A stretch of DNA of 64,000 nucleotides from DASQEH01 sp038239485. GTDB lineage: Bacteria; Actinomycetota; Actinomycetes; Propionibacteriales; Nocardioidaceae. Positions 33,536 through 42,114 of this stretch are shown one piece after another. Under the pieces are notes generated by a model. That model saw nothing but the letters and a program-made list of their open reading frames with translations, ran no database searches and was not told the DNA's origin. Every line of letters begins with the position of its first letter. Within the stretch, counting starts at the first letter, position 1. The translations under genes were made by a program, and so were the position numbers. The stretch is from the NCBI GenBank assembly GCA_038239485.1, contig JBBSET010000003.1, forward strand, positions 1 through 64,000, read 5' to 3'.

Positions 33536-34852
33536 ATGCCAGACACCCCCGTCGCAGCCGCCGCCGACACCGGACCGCGCGTCACCCGAGAGCAGATCCG
33601 CGACCTGTCCACCCTCCGCCGCGCCAAGGCCCCGCGGCTGGTCGGCGGGGTCGCCGAGGGGCTGAGCCGGCACCTCGACATCGACCCGCTGATCATCCGC
33701 GTCGTCTTCGCTGCGCTGAGCGTCTTCGGCGGAGCGGGTATCGCGCTCTACGTGCTGACGTGGGTGACGATCCCCGAAGAGGGGGAGGACGACTCGATCC
33801 TGTCGAGGCCACTGCGGCGGGACCCCTACCGGGTGATGCTGGCGGGTCTGGGGATCGCGGCGCTCGCCACCGTCGCCACCATGTTCGGCGCGATCAGCCT
33901 CAGCACACCGAACCCGGTCCCCGTGCTTGTCATCAGCATCGTCGCCCTCACCGCCTTCGCCCTCTTCTCCCGACGCTCCGACTCGGCGACGCCGGCGTAC
34001 CCGCGCCCGACCGACCTGAATGGCGGCGCGCGGGTGCCAGCCGAAGGCCCGACCGGCGACGACCTGACTGCCGTCATCCCTGTGGGCGGGTTCGGCGCCG
34101 GGGGGCCGGACGGGGGCGGCGCGGCGCCGACGCCCTCAGGACCGCCCCCCGCCCCCCCTCCGCCGCGCGCACCGAGGCCTCCGCAGTCCCACTTGTTCGG
34201 GATGACGATGGCCTGTCTCGCGATCGCGTTGGGGATCCTCTGGGTGGTCGACGTGTCGATCCACCACGTGGCTCCTGCAGTCTTCCCCGGTACGGCCCTC
34301 GCGGTGATCGCTTCCGGCCTGGTCGTCGGGGCGTGGTGGGGCCGGTCGCGGCTGCTCATCGTCGCCGGCCTCGTCGCGACGGTGGCGACGGTTGCCGCGA
34401 CGGTCGTCGGCCCGGGGCCGTACGGAAGCCGCAGCTACCACCCGGCGTCGGTTTCGGCGTTGCCGGCTGCCTACCACATGGGTGCCGGCCAGATCGTCGT
34501 CCACCTCGAGGACCTGAGCGACCCATCGGCGCTGGACGGCCGCACACTGGCGATCACCAGCCACATCGGGCAGGTCGAGCTCATCGTCCCTACCTCCGCC
34601 GACGTCGCGGTCAACGCCCACGTCGACCACGGCGACACCCGCGGGCTGCGGGACGTGCAGAGCTACGACAACGGAGAGAAGACGGTGACCGCACCGCCGG
34701 GAGCTCACGACCTGACCGTCAACATCGCTCTCGACTTCGGAGAGATCGTCGTCAAGCGACTTGACTGCCCCGGTGTGGCCGGGGGCACCCTCGACCGCAC
34801 CATCACGCTCACCACAACGGAGGACCCCGATGTCGCACCGGCATGCCACTGA
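33536..34852 (+). CDS. PspC-domain membrane protein
   Basis: A 438-residue protein. The PspC domain lies at about 25-85 (RRAKAPRLVGGVAEGLSRHLDIDPLIIRVVFAALSVFGG), followed by further membrane helices, a Pro/Gly-rich cytoplasmic linker (about 190-220), more membrane helices, and a C-terminal extracytoplasmic beta-rich region (about 330-438) that recalls LiaF-type or adhesin-like domains. It faces the PspC kinase gene across a shared promoter region, so it may be sensor partner, target, or both. The ATG lies close to a GAGG. Confidence 0.87.
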   Translation: MPDTPVAAAADTGPRVTREQIRDLSTLRRAKAPRLVGGVAEGLSRHLDIDPLIIRVVFAALSVFGGAGIALYVLTWVTIPEEGEDDSILSRPLRRDPYRVMLAGLGIAALATVATMFGAISLSTPNPVPVLVISIVALTAFALFSRRSDSATPAYPRPTDLNGGARVPAEGPTGDDLTAVIPVGGFGAGGPDGGGAAPTPSGPPPAPPPPRAPRPPQSHLFGMTMACLAIALGILWVVDVSIHHVAPAVFPGTALAVIASGLVVGAWWGRSRLLIVAGLVATVATVAATVVGPGPYGSRSYHPASVSALPAAYHMGAGQIVVHLEDLSDPSALDGRTLAITSHIGQVELIVPTSADVAVNAHVDHGDTRGLRDVQSYDNGEKTVTAPPGAHDLTVNIALDFGEIVVKRLDCPGVAGGTLDRTITLTTTEDPDVAPACH

Positions 34853-35027
34853 CGCCATCTCGCTCGTGTTCGGGACGATCTTCGCCGGGATCGCTCTCGT
34901 CTGCCTGCTGCACAGCACCAACGTGATCGACCTCGGTCAGCTCTGGTTGGCCGGCCCGGTCACCCTGGTGGCAGCCGGCGCGGTCGGTCTGGTCGCCGCC
35001 ATGCGTACCCAACGCCAGCAGCCGTGA
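34830..35027 (+). CDS. small two-helix membrane protein
   Basis: A 65-residue protein with two predicted membrane helices (about 9-27 and 39-56) and a basic C-terminal tail (RTQRQQP). It starts within the end of the PspC gene (23-base overlap) with GGAGG seven bases before the ATG, so it is translated from the same message. Probably an accessory of the PspC system; no family is recognised. Confidence 0.8.
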   Translation: MSHRHATDAISLVFGTIFAGIALVCLLHSTNVIDLGQLWLAGPVTLVAAGAVGLVAAMRTQRQQP

Positions 35028-35076
35028 CCTAATTGGTTGGCGCGCTGTCGGCACCGGTCCGTACCGTTGACCCGTT

Positions 35077-36777
35077 ATGCGCCAGCTTCCGCTCGCCGAC
35101 CCAGGCACGCCCGATGTCACATCGCCGCGCCGGTATCTGCTGTGGGCGGCCCAGCAGCAGAAGCCCACCATCGCCGGCGGAGTCACCTTCGGGATCATCT
35201 GGATGGTGGCCCAGTCGGTGATGCCGGCCATCATCGGCAAGGCCATCGACCAGGGCGTCGTCGCCGACGACGCCGGCAAGCTGTGGCTGTGGGCCGGCGT
35301 CCTGATGGGCGTCGGGATCATCCAGGCGTCGGCGGGCATCCTCCGGCACCGGTTCGCCGTGGCCAACTGGCTGATCGCCGCATACACGACCGTCCAGGTG
35401 ATCACCCGGCACGCGGTACGGCTGGGCGCGACGCTGCCCCGCCAGGTCGCCACCGGCGAAGTCGTGTCGATCGGCTCCTCCGACCTCGCCCACGTCGGGA
35501 ACTCCATCGAGGTGATGGGCCGTGGCGCCGGGGCCGCGGTGTCGTTCTTCGTCGTCGCAGCGATCCTGCTCGACACCTCGACGACCCTGGGCCTCGTCGT
35601 CCTCGTCGGTGTCCCGGCGCTGCTGCTGCTCCTCGGCCCCCTGCTCAAGCCGCTGCAGACCCGGAGCCTGGCGCAGCGCGAGATGATGGGCGAGCTCAAC
35701 ACGTTGGCCTCCGACATCGTGGGCGGGCTGCGGGTGCTCCGCGGCATCGGCGGCGAGGAGGTCTTCCATCGGCGGTATGCCGAGGAGTCGCAGCGCGTCC
35801 GCGACGCAGGCGTCCAGGTGGCGAAGCTCCAGTCGCTGCTCGACGCGCTGCAGGTCTTCCTGCCCGGCGTGTTCGTGGTCGTGGTGGTGTGGCTCGGTGC
35901 CCGCTTCGCGGTGGAGGGGACGATCAGTCCCGGCGAGCTTGTCGCCTTCTACGGCTACTCCGCGTTCTTGATGATCCCGCTGCGTACAGGCACCGAGGTC
36001 GCCAACAAGGTGATCCGTGGGCTGGTCGCGGCACAGCGGATCTGTCGCGTCCTCTCGGTGCAGCCTGAGGCCTCCGATATCGATGAGCCGCTGACCACCT
36101 CGTCCCACGGCGAGCTGCACGACCTCCGCTCGGGGTTCCGCGCCCGGCACGGGCGGATGACGGCGGTCGTGGCGGAGGTCCCCGAGGAGTCGGCCGCCCT
36201 TGCGGACCGCCTCGGTCGCTTCGCCGACGGGCCCGTCCTGCTCGACGGCGTATCCCTGTCGGATCTCGAGCACCGGTTCGTCCGCCAGGCCATCGTGCTC
36301 AGCGACGCGAATGCGACCTTGTTCAGCGGGCGGCTGCGTGACGAGCTCGACATCCGCGGTCAGGCGTCCGACCACGACATCATGCTTGCGATCGCCACGG
36401 CCTCGGCCGACGACGTGCTGGAGACGCTGGAGACGGGCCTCGAGACCGACGTCGAGGAGCGCGGACGCGCTTTCTCGGGGGGACAGCGCCAACGGATGGT
36501 GCTGGCCCGTGCGCTGGTCGCCGATGCCGACATCCTGGTCCTGGTCGAGCCGACGTCGGCCGTGGACGCGCACACCGAGGCAAGGATCGCCTCGCGGCTG
36601 CGCGACTACCGAGCCGGTCGCACCACCGTCGTCACCACCGCCAGCCCCCTGTTGCTGGACCAGGTCGACGAGGTGGCACTGCTCGCGGCAGGGCGTGTCG
36701 TCGCGGTCGGGAGCCACCGGGAGCTGATGGACGATCCGCGGTACCGCCGGATCGTCGCACGAGGGGAGGACGGGTGA
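35077..36777 (+). CDS. ABC exporter half-transporter with degenerate ATP site
   Basis: A 566-residue ABC exporter subunit: six-helix membrane domain (about 20-310) and a nucleotide-binding domain (about 335-566). The ABC signature FSGGQRQRMVLARAL (near residue 465) is intact. The Walker A loop is missing: where GPSGSGKST is expected, the sequence reads AEVPEESAALADRL near 360. Walker B is altered to ILVLVEPTSAVD (Val for Asp, Glu kept), and the switch His is replaced in VVTTASPLLL. It therefore cannot bind ATP normally by itself. The stop overlaps the start of the partner gene in a GTGA. The substrate is unknown; drugs, peptides or siderophores are possible. Confidence 0.92.
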   Translation: MRQLPLADPGTPDVTSPRRYLLWAAQQQKPTIAGGVTFGIIWMVAQSVMPAIIGKAIDQGVVADDAGKLWLWAGVLMGVGIIQASAGILRHRFAVANWLIAAYTTVQVITRHAVRLGATLPRQVATGEVVSIGSSDLAHVGNSIEVMGRGAGAAVSFFVVAAILLDTSTTLGLVVLVGVPALLLLLGPLLKPLQTRSLAQREMMGELNTLASDIVGGLRVLRGIGGEEVFHRRYAEESQRVRDAGVQVAKLQSLLDALQVFLPGVFVVVVVWLGARFAVEGTISPGELVAFYGYSAFLMIPLRTGTEVANKVIRGLVAAQRICRVLSVQPEASDIDEPLTTSSHGELHDLRSGFRARHGRMTAVVAEVPEESAALADRLGRFADGPVLLDGVSLSDLEHRFVRQAIVLSDANATLFSGRLRDELDIRGQASDHDIMLAIATASADDVLETLETGLETDVEERGRAFSGGQRQRMVLARALVADADILVLVEPTSAVDAHTEARIASRLRDYRAGRTTVVTTASPLLLDQVDEVALLAAGRVVAVGSHRELMDDPRYRRIVARGEDG

Positions 36778-38534
36778 AGCAGCTACTACCCGTTGCCGAC
36801 GGGCCCGACGTGCGCCGGTACATCGTCGAACTGGCGAGGCGGCACCCACGACAGCTCGCAGCCGCGCTGAGCCTGCACGTCCTGGCCGCGATCGCCGGGC
36901 TGGCCGCGCCGCGGCTGATCGGCGACCTCGTGCAGGGTGTCTCTACCGGGACGACGGACTCCACGGTCGACAGGACCATCATCGTCATCGCGGTGTTCCT
37001 CCTCGCGCAGACGGTGCTCACCCGCTATGCCCGGTACCTGTCCGGCGCCTTCGGCGAGCGGGTCCTCGCGGAGCTGCGCGAGGACTTCGTGGCGCAGGCG
37101 CTGCGTCTTCCGATCGGCGTTGTGGAGAGAGCCGGCACCGGCGACCTGCTGACACGGAGCTCGCGCGACGTCGAGGCGCTCGGGTGGTCGCTGCGCTTCG
37201 CCGTGCCAGAGACCATCATCGCGCTGGTGACGGGGGTGTTCACGATCGGCGCCTGCCTGCTGGTCGGGACCTGGGTGCTGGCGCCGCTCGTTCTCGGTGT
37301 GCCGGTGCTCTACGTCGCCACCCGGTGGTACCTCAAGCGTGCGAAGGCCGGCTACCTTCGCGAGGCGGCGTCGTACTCCGCGATCAACTCGACACTGGCC
37401 GAGACCGCGGAGGGCGCGCGCACGGTCGAGGCGCTCGGCCTCGAGCGCCGCCAGCTGGACCGGATGGACGCCAACATCGCCGAGTCCTACGCGGCCGAGC
37501 GCTACACCCTCTACCTGCGGTCGGTCTGGTTCCCCGCCGTCGAGATCGGATACCTGGTGCCGACCGTGTCGACGCTGCTGGTCGGCGGCTGGCTGCACAC
37601 TCGCGGGCAGGCCTCACTGGGCGACGTGACGGCGGCGACGCTCTATGTACAGGCCCTGATCGACCCCGTCGACCGGCTGATCTCGTGGCTGGACGAGCTG
37701 CAGGTCGGAAGCGCCTCCCTCGCGCGTCTGCTCGGCGTGGCGAGGGTTCCCGACGACCGCGAGGTCACCGGGCGGGAGCCGTCGGGTGAGCGTATCGACG
37801 CCGCGGCCGTCCGGTTCTCCTACGTCGCCGACCGTGACGTGCTGCACGGGGTCGACCTGCACGTCGACCCCGGTGAGCGGGTCGCCATGGTCGGGCCCTC
37901 CGGGGCCGGCAAGTCGACCATGGGCCGACTGCTCGCGGGCATCCACCCGCCGCGCGAGGGCACGGTCACGGTCGGCGGGGTCGGTATGACCGAGCTGCCG
38001 CTGGACGAGCTGCGCGGCCATGTCGCCTTGGTGACCCAGGAGCACCACGTCTTCGTCGGCACCGTCCGCGACAACCTTGCCCTGGCCGTGGCCGACCTGG
38101 CCTCCGACGCCCGGATGCTCACGGCACTGTCCGGGGTCGACGCGCTGACCTGGGTCGAGGCGCTGCCCGACGGCCTGGATACGCGGGTCGGCTCCGCCGG
38201 GCTGGCGCTGTCGCCGGCTCAGGCGCAACAGCTCGCGTTGGCTCGGCTGGTGCTGGCGGACCCCCACACGCTGGTGCTGGACGAGGCCACATCGCTGATC
38301 GACCCGCGGTCCGCGCGCCACCTCGAACGTTCGTTGGCAGCGGTACTCGAGGGACGCACCGTCATCGCCATCGCGCACCGGCTGTTCACGGCCCACGACG
38401 CCGACCGGGTCGCTGTCGTCGAGGACGGCCGGATCAGCGAGATCGGCTCACACGACGAGCTGATCGCGGCCGGCGGCTCGTATGCCGCCTTGTGGCAGTC
38501 ATGGCACGGCGAGACCGAGGACGTCCCCGCCTGA
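36774..38534 (+). CDS. ABC exporter half-transporter with intact Walker motifs
   Basis: A 586-residue partner subunit: membrane domain (about 20-320) and nucleotide-binding domain with Walker A GPSGAGKST (near 373), Walker B TLVLDEATS (near 499) and switch His in IAIAHRL. Its signature motif is degenerate: LSPAQAQQLALARL instead of LSGGQ. Paired with the upstream subunit, only the site built from this Walker A/B and the other subunit's FSGGQ can be catalytic. It belongs to the heterodimeric exporter class. The GTG start overlaps the preceding stop by four bases. Confidence 0.94.
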   Translation: MKQLLPVADGPDVRRYIVELARRHPRQLAAALSLHVLAAIAGLAAPRLIGDLVQGVSTGTTDSTVDRTIIVIAVFLLAQTVLTRYARYLSGAFGERVLAELREDFVAQALRLPIGVVERAGTGDLLTRSSRDVEALGWSLRFAVPETIIALVTGVFTIGACLLVGTWVLAPLVLGVPVLYVATRWYLKRAKAGYLREAASYSAINSTLAETAEGARTVEALGLERRQLDRMDANIAESYAAERYTLYLRSVWFPAVEIGYLVPTVSTLLVGGWLHTRGQASLGDVTAATLYVQALIDPVDRLISWLDELQVGSASLARLLGVARVPDDREVTGREPSGERIDAAAVRFSYVADRDVLHGVDLHVDPGERVAMVGPSGAGKSTMGRLLAGIHPPREGTVTVGGVGMTELPLDELRGHVALVTQEHHVFVGTVRDNLALAVADLASDARMLTALSGVDALTWVEALPDGLDTRVGSAGLALSPAQAQQLALARLVLADPHTLVLDEATSLIDPRSARHLERSLAAVLEGRTVIAIAHRLFTAHDADRVAVVEDGRISEIGSHDELIAAGGSYAALWQSWHGETEDVPA

Positions 38535-38543
38535 TCCTCGTGT

Positions 38544-38650
38544 CTCGAGGGGCCAGGTTCTGTGCTCGAGGGGCCCGCTTCTTGGCTCGTCAAGCGAAGA
38601 CGGGGACCCTTCGGCCCAAGGAACGTGACACTACGGCCCAAGAACGTGAC
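38544..38650. repeat. paired inverted ~21-bp repeats between convergent genes
   Basis: CTCGAGGGGCC occurs at 38544 and 38565 (21-base period). Further on CGGCCCAAGGAACGTGAC (38612-38629) and CGGCCCAAGAACGTGAC (38634-38650) form a second pair, followed by CCCTCG. The second pair reads roughly as the reverse complement of the first (CGAGGGG, TTCTTGG), so the 107 bases can fold into a long imperfect hairpin. This would suit a bidirectional terminator, or a REP-like dispersed element. Confidence 0.6.
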
Positions 38651-38669
38651 CCCTCGGGATGGGGCGGAG

Positions 38670-39512
38670 TCAGGCGACGCGCGCGTCGACCAGGCGAGCG
38701 AAGATCCCGATCGCCAACGCCCCGGCGATCGCGAGGCCGGTCATGGTGATCGCGAGAACCGCGAGATCGGTGACCGACTTGCCGGGTCGGACACCCAGCG
38801 CCACGAAGAACCCGGCAGCGACCACCAGGCCCACGAAGAGCGCGACCGGATGCGAGCGTGGCGCCCGAGGCTCCGGGTCGACCCCCGTGATCGATATCAG
38901 CGCCAGGACCAGCGCGCCCCACGCCAACGTGACCCCCAGCCCGGCCACCACATCGCTCGGATGGTGCCACCGCGCCACGACCGTACCGGTGCCCACGACT
39001 CCGACCGCCAGGGAGCCGACGAGCTGCACCAGCCAGCGCCACGAGTTGGGGACCACGAGGAGGGCGGCGAAGACCAGGGACGTCGTGACGGTCGTGTGGC
39101 CGCTCGGGAAGCTGTTCAAGGTTCCGTAGCCGTGATCAGGACGCGTGAGCACGTCGTGCTTGAGTGCCTCGGTGGTCAGGGTGGCACCGGCGACGAGGAC
39201 AGTCGCCGCGGCGGCGAGCCGCCATCGGTTCTGGACGAACGCGATCAGCAGGCAGATAGCCAGCGTCAGCACCACGAAGGCGAGCGTGACGCCCTGCAGA
39301 AGGTTGGTCAGGGTGTGCCTGATGCTCTCCTGGTAGACGTGGTTCCCGGCAATCAGGTCGAGCCGCTGCCCCTCGCCAAGACGTACGAGGAGGACGTAGA
39401 CGGCCAGCACGAACACGACTGCCCCCGCCACCACGCCCAATGCCCGAGCGGCGCCGGCCGCGCTCCTACGCGGCGTTCCTGATGGGGTTGGCCGAGTTGA
39501 TGGGTGGGACAC
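38670..39512 (-). CDS. PAP2-family membrane phosphatase
   Basis: A 280-residue phosphatidic-acid phosphatase type 2 protein with about six membrane helices. The three catalytic motifs are present: KHDVLTRPD (K-x6-RP), PSGHTT, and RWHHPSDVVAG with the catalytic His. It should dephosphorylate a lipid phosphate or undecaprenyl pyrophosphate on the outer membrane face. The GTG at 39512 is chosen as the first start before the hydrophobic segment. No operon partner on this strand is close; the secreted protein gene lies about 100 bases upstream. Confidence 0.9.
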   Translation of the reverse strand: MSHPSTRPTPSGTPRRSAAGAARALGVVAGAVVFVLAVYVLLVRLGEGQRLDLIAGNHVYQESIRHTLTNLLQGVTLAFVVLTLAICLLIAFVQNRWRLAAAATVLVAGATLTTEALKHDVLTRPDHGYGTLNSFPSGHTTVTTSLVFAALLVVPNSWRWLVQLVGSLAVGVVGTGTVVARWHHPSDVVAGLGVTLAWGALVLALISITGVDPEPRAPRSHPVALFVGLVVAAGFFVALGVRPGKSVTDLAVLAITMTGLAIAGALAIGIFARLVDARVA

Positions 39513-39617
39513 AGTGGACAAATGCTGGGCCTTTCTACTTAGCCGGGGATCCAAGTCTGCCGGTTCAGGCTGAGAGGACGCTGTACCCCCGTCGCGCGGT
39601 GCCCGGACAGGCCCGAC

Positions 39618-40646
39618 CTAACCGGTCGGCTGGGTGGCACCGCTGTCGGGCGAGACCTCCATCGGTGCCGTGTCCACCGCGACGAACGCGTCCGCAGGGA
39701 TGGTCTTGAGCTCGTCGAGCAGGCCGCTCGGCCACGCGGCGACGGCGTCACCCTGGAAGTACCACGGTGAGCCGTTGTCGGCGAGGACGAGACCGTACTT
39801 CTTCATCGCCGTGAGGACGACGACCGTGTCCGGCCGATACCCCGCCAGTGAGAACCCGGCCTTGAGCCGGAACCGTGCACCCATCGGCGGGTATGCCTGG
39901 TTCGCGACCGAGCCGGCGTCGTGGCGGGCCGGCCAGATGTGGCGCTGGTCGGTCACGTCGGTGGTGAAGCGGATGGCATGGTTGACGACCCCTGTCACCT
40001 CGACCTCGTGGTATCGCAACAGGCCCGGCAGGATCGGCATGCCGGCAGCGTCGGCGGAGGTCCAACCGTCGGGGCGCAGCCGGTTGCTCCTCAGGTCCCA
40101 GGTCGCGCCGGATCCCGCCGACCAGGCGCCGTTGGTCACGCTGGTGGCCCACGTCTCGTACAGCTGGCAGGCGGACTTGTCGACGACGACCGCGTGCCGG
40201 TCGCCGCCGGAACCGCGGCCACCTTCGATCTTGGTGTCGGCGCCGAACGGATAGGGCACCTGGTCGCTCTGGTTCGCGTACCGGAAGGCGACCGGGACCG
40301 TCGGGTGCGAGCGACCGACGATGGTGACGGGTATGCCGTAGGGGACAGGCTGCGCCCCGTAGCTGGGGCCGAAGTCTGGGTGCAGGTTGCTGCCAGGTGA
40401 CATGTGCGACAGCCACTGGCCGCTGCGCGCGTCGACTGCGAGCTGCGACACGTCGGCGTTCCAGTAGTTGTTGTGCGGGAAGACCGGGCAGCCTGACACC
40501 GACGACGCGCCAGGGAGCTCGGCGCGGTCGGCCGACGCCGCCGACTCCGGCGCGCCCGCCCCCACGGCGGCCATGGCCAACAGGCTGCCTCCGGCGGCCA
40601 GACCCGTCACGAGCCTGCGCCTCGTCCGCTGCCTAGGTGTGGTCAT
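39618..40646 (-). CDS. secreted protein of an uncharacterised actinobacterial family
   Basis: A 342-residue protein with a twin-arginine-like signal peptide (RRRLVTGLAAGGSLLAMAAVGAGA) and a mature domain carrying CPVFPHNNYWNADVS, PYPFGADTKIEGG, GDRHAVVVDKSACQLYETW, TSADAAGMPILPGLLRY and LADNGSPWYFQG. I recognise this pattern from unannotated secreted proteins in other actinobacteria but know no activity. Two Cys could form a disulfide. The ATG at 40646 lies within the end of the histidine kinase gene (14-base overlap), so both are probably on one transcript. Confidence 0.75.
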   Translation of the reverse strand: MTTPRQRTRRRLVTGLAAGGSLLAMAAVGAGAPESAASADRAELPGASSVSGCPVFPHNNYWNADVSQLAVDARSGQWLSHMSPGSNLHPDFGPSYGAQPVPYGIPVTIVGRSHPTVPVAFRYANQSDQVPYPFGADTKIEGGRGSGGDRHAVVVDKSACQLYETWATSVTNGAWSAGSGATWDLRSNRLRPDGWTSADAAGMPILPGLLRYHEVEVTGVVNHAIRFTTDVTDQRHIWPARHDAGSVANQAYPPMGARFRLKAGFSLAGYRPDTVVVLTAMKKYGLVLADNGSPWYFQGDAVAAWPSGLLDELKTIPADAFVAVDTAPMEVSPDSGATQPTG

Positions 40647-41991
40647 CGGTGATCCCGTCGATCTGTGGTTGGCGCTCCTCCTCCTCATCTTCCGCCCCAC
40701 TCGGCAGCAGCATGGTGAATCGGGTACTTTGGTGCGTCCAGGCGTGCAGCAACCGGCCCCCCTCGCCCTCCGCCAGCGCCTTGGCGAGCCCGAGACCGAG
40801 CGAACGACGTCCCGACGGCGACTCGTCGTGGCTGGTCGGCCGGCCCGTGGTCGATGCCTGGACGAGGTTGTGCCCCTGTGTGCTGCCCTCGTCGCTCACG
40901 TCGATGGCGAGTGCCCCACTGGCGTCGCGGGCGAGGATCCGCACCGTTCCGCGCCCATGGGTCAGGGCGTTGGCGACCAGGACGTCGAGCACCTGACGCG
41001 CGGCGGCGGTCGACGCCTGGGACTCGGGCGGGTCCTCGTCCGCCACGACGATGTCTCGCCCCGCCGCGGCCAGCGCGGGCTGCCAGCGAAGGCGTACGTC
41101 CGTCAAGAGGGCGTCCAGGTCGAGCGGACCACGCCGCCCCGCGCTCGGGCCCCGGGTCAGCATCAGCACGTCGTCGACCGTGCCCGCCAGCCTGTCGACC
41201 GTCGCGAGCGCGTCGGACACCGTCGCTCGCGGATCGGCGTTCTCGTCCTCGAGAGCAGACTCGAGCGAGAGCCGCAGGGCGGTGAGCGGCGTCTGCAGCT
41301 GGTGCGACGCGTAGGCGGTGAAGTTCTGCTCGCGGGCCATCAGGTCACCGAGCCTCGCCGCCGTCCGATTCAGCGCGTCACCGGCCCGGTTGATCTCCCC
41401 GACGTCACTCGGCGGAACCGTGACCGCGAAGTTGCCTGACCCGAGCTCCTCGGCACCGTGCTCCAGCTTGAGCAGCGGCTCGGTCAGCCGCCGAGCCTGC
41501 CGTCGCGCCAGGGCGGCGGCGATCAGCGCTGCCACCACGGCGAGAAGCAGCATGCCCGCCCAGGCCCCCCAGACGCTCGCCGTGAGCAGGTCCCGCGAGT
41601 TGTAGGCCCTGACGACGGCCACGACCCGACCGGACGAGAACACCGGGGCGGCAGCGACCTGCTCGTCGCCGACCTGGCCTTGGGCCTGGTTGCCGCTCTC
41701 GGCCGACACGACGAGCTCGTCGGCCGTGTCCGGGCCGCGTCCCGCGATCCGGTGACCGCCGAGGTCGTACAATGCACCGTGCTGGCCCGACGTCAGGGTG
41801 GGGGCGAGTTCCGGCCACTGCCGCTGGGGTGTCTTGGAGACCACGACGGCCGTGCGAAGGGCCTCCTGGACCAGGTCGTCGCGCTGGCCTGAGACGAGGA
41901 GCCGCTGCACGGCAACCGCCAGCGGAAGGGCGAAGATCAGCTCGGCGATGACGACCGCGACCACGGCAACGCCCAGGATCCGTCGTCTCAC
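40633..41991 (-). CDS. OmpR-type sensor histidine kinase
   Basis: A 452-residue classical kinase: transmembrane helix at about 8-30, an extracytoplasmic sensor domain (about 31-140), a second helix (about 143-165), HAMP (about 166-218), the phospho-His in YASHQLQTPLTALRLSLE near 235, and a HATPase domain with GLGLGLAKALAEGEGG. The GTG start has AGGAG about six bases upstream. No response regulator is adjacent on this strand; the only OmpR-type regulator nearby is at 45079-45789, at the far end of the divergent glycan operon. This suggests they are a split pair. Confidence 0.93.
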   Translation of the reverse strand: MRRRILGVAVVAVVIAELIFALPLAVAVQRLLVSGQRDDLVQEALRTAVVVSKTPQRQWPELAPTLTSGQHGALYDLGGHRIAGRGPDTADELVVSAESGNQAQGQVGDEQVAAAPVFSSGRVVAVVRAYNSRDLLTASVWGAWAGMLLLAVVAALIAAALARRQARRLTEPLLKLEHGAEELGSGNFAVTVPPSDVGEINRAGDALNRTAARLGDLMAREQNFTAYASHQLQTPLTALRLSLESALEDENADPRATVSDALATVDRLAGTVDDVLMLTRGPSAGRRGPLDLDALLTDVRLRWQPALAAAGRDIVVADEDPPESQASTAAARQVLDVLVANALTHGRGTVRILARDASGALAIDVSDEGSTQGHNLVQASTTGRPTSHDESPSGRRSLGLGLAKALAEGEGGRLLHAWTHQSTRFTMLLPSGAEDEEEERQPQIDGITDDHT

Positions 41992-42114
41992 GCGCGCTCC
42001 TGGCTAGACTGGGCAGATTTAGCCGTCCGTTCACCTTTCGTGGCACGGATCCATGTCTGGTCGAGCCTAGCCTCGTCAGTGGAAGAGCATCGAAAAGGAA
42101 GAGGAGGCTGACAG

